A stretch of 50,657 nt of DNA from UMGS1649 sp045659265. GTDB taxonomy: Bacteria; Bacillota; Clostridia; TANB77; CAG-465. Positions within the stretch are counted from its first letter, which is position 1, and the number at the start of each line of letters is the position of its first letter. A program made the translations under genes and the position numbers. Below the pieces are notes generated by a model, which was not told the DNA's origin, made no database searches, and saw only the letters and a program-made list of their open reading frames with translations. Location of the stretch: positions 1-50,657 of the forward strand of contig JAZOWO010000059.1 in the NCBI GenBank assembly GCA_045659265.1, written 5' to 3'. Shown piece by piece: positions 50,389 to 50,657 of this stretch.

Positions 50389-50393
50389 AATTT

Positions 50394-50420
50394 AGCAGGT
50401 ACATGTTGTACCTGCTTTTT
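50394..50420 (+). terminator. tRNA terminator
   Basis: AGCAGGTAC (50394-50402) with GTACCTGCT (50408-50416), T-run to 50420. Confidence 0.93.
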
Positions 50421-50428
50421 ATATAACC

Positions 50429-50457
50429 TTGCAATAGTTAACATAATGTGGTATAAT
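50429..50457 (+). promoter_or_regulatory. Promoter of the last, partial gene
   Basis: TTGCAA (50429-50434), 17 nt, TATAAT (50452-50457). An imperfect inverted repeat (ATGTTGAAACT 50464-50474 with AGTTTCTACAT 50487-50497) forms a stem at the start of the leader. Confidence 0.75.
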
Positions 50458-50542
50458 ATATGTATGTTGAAACTAATTTTTGCTCCAGTTTCTACATAGT
50501 CCAAGCATCAAGAAAAAATAATTTTATTGGAGGTACAAAAAC

Positions 50543-50657
50543 ATGTTGGACATTAGCACTGCAAAACTCGTAAAGAATGCAATCAATGAGCATTTTAAGG
50601 AGGAAAGAATTTCTCTTGAAGATGTCTCTAAGATGACACCGGCAACTGTACTTGGTA
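50543..50657 (+). CDS. Unrecognised protein, N-terminal 38 residues only
   Basis: ATG 50543 follows TGGAGGT and the frame runs off the right edge. The visible part (MLDISTAKLVKNAINEHFK, then EERISLEDVSKMTPATVLG) is helical and charged, too short for assignment. Its own promoter and leader stem support a real gene. Confidence 0.65.
   Translation, partial: MLDISTAKLVKNAINEHFKEERISLEDVSKMTPATVLG

Noticed and set aside
50310..50504. 64-residue minus-strand frame over the tRNA.
   Set aside because: Antisense to tRNA-Glu; the end GNRTHDSALRGPRL is a typical tRNA-derived false protein.

Overview
The window is about 50.7 kb of AT-rich chromosome from a spore-forming member of the Firmicutes, most likely an uncultured Clostridia lineage. 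The evidence is the sporulation genes yqfC, yqfD and spoVS, the Gram-positive Asp23/AmaP/DUF2273 envelope set, strong AGGAGG ribosome binding sites, SigA promoters (TTGnnn, 17 nt, TATAAT) and A/T-ending codons. I cannot place it to genus.

Layout. 1-2.9 kb: yqfC (partial), yqfD, ybeY and a dgkA-PAP2 fusion. 2.9-13.6 kb: a pilin-like gene, asp23, then a type IV pilus operon (pilM-pilN fusion, pilO, small membrane gene, major pilin, a prepilin-methylase/pseudopilin fusion, two minor pilins, pilB, pilT, pilC). 13.7-17.9 kb: amaP, DUF2273, nusB, xseA, xseB, a small gene and glycyl-tRNA synthetase. 18-21.8 kb: two membrane glycosyltransferase-type genes and a response regulator fused to a degenerate kinase. 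21.9-22.2 kb: tmRNA. 22.3-24.5 kb: a three-gene islet of foreign composition. 24.6-28 kb: pgi, traX, a tandem OB-fold SSB and an M23 peptidase. 28.2-41.4 kb: a type IV secretion-like locus (three single VirB2 pilins, one double VirB2, PrgI/VirB3, TraC-like protein, VirB4, VirB6, two VirB8-like proteins, a CHAP hydrolase). 41.5-50.7 kb: S1 protein, a Replic_Relax-like gene, asd, an RluA-family synthase, an O-antigen-ligase-like protein, a YmdB phosphoesterase, spoVS and tRNA-Glu(CTC).

Main discovery. Three important genes (nusB, xseA, virB4) are broken by four apparent frameshifts, and all four have the same form. The zero frame reaches a CGG codon, and the conserved protein resumes if one nucleotide is skipped, so that CGGN is read as a single glycine (+1). 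I compared every CGG triplet I could find with the frame of its gene. In the host genes CGG never occurs in frame except at these four sites; CGA, CGC and CGT are used. The only other in-frame CGG codons are two in the foreign islet beside tmRNA. This looks like CGG that has lost its tRNA and become a +1 recoding signal, or a CGGN quadruplet decoded as Gly.

Second, the pilus operon and each of the three single virB2 genes share an upstream tandem box, TTACAA-N5-TTACAA (11-nt period). This suggests the two surface machines are under common control. Third, the prepilin-peptidase N-terminal (methyltransferase) domain is fused in frame to a pseudopilin and lacks the aspartyl protease half. Its linker carries an A10 run at which slippage would release the enzyme domain alone.
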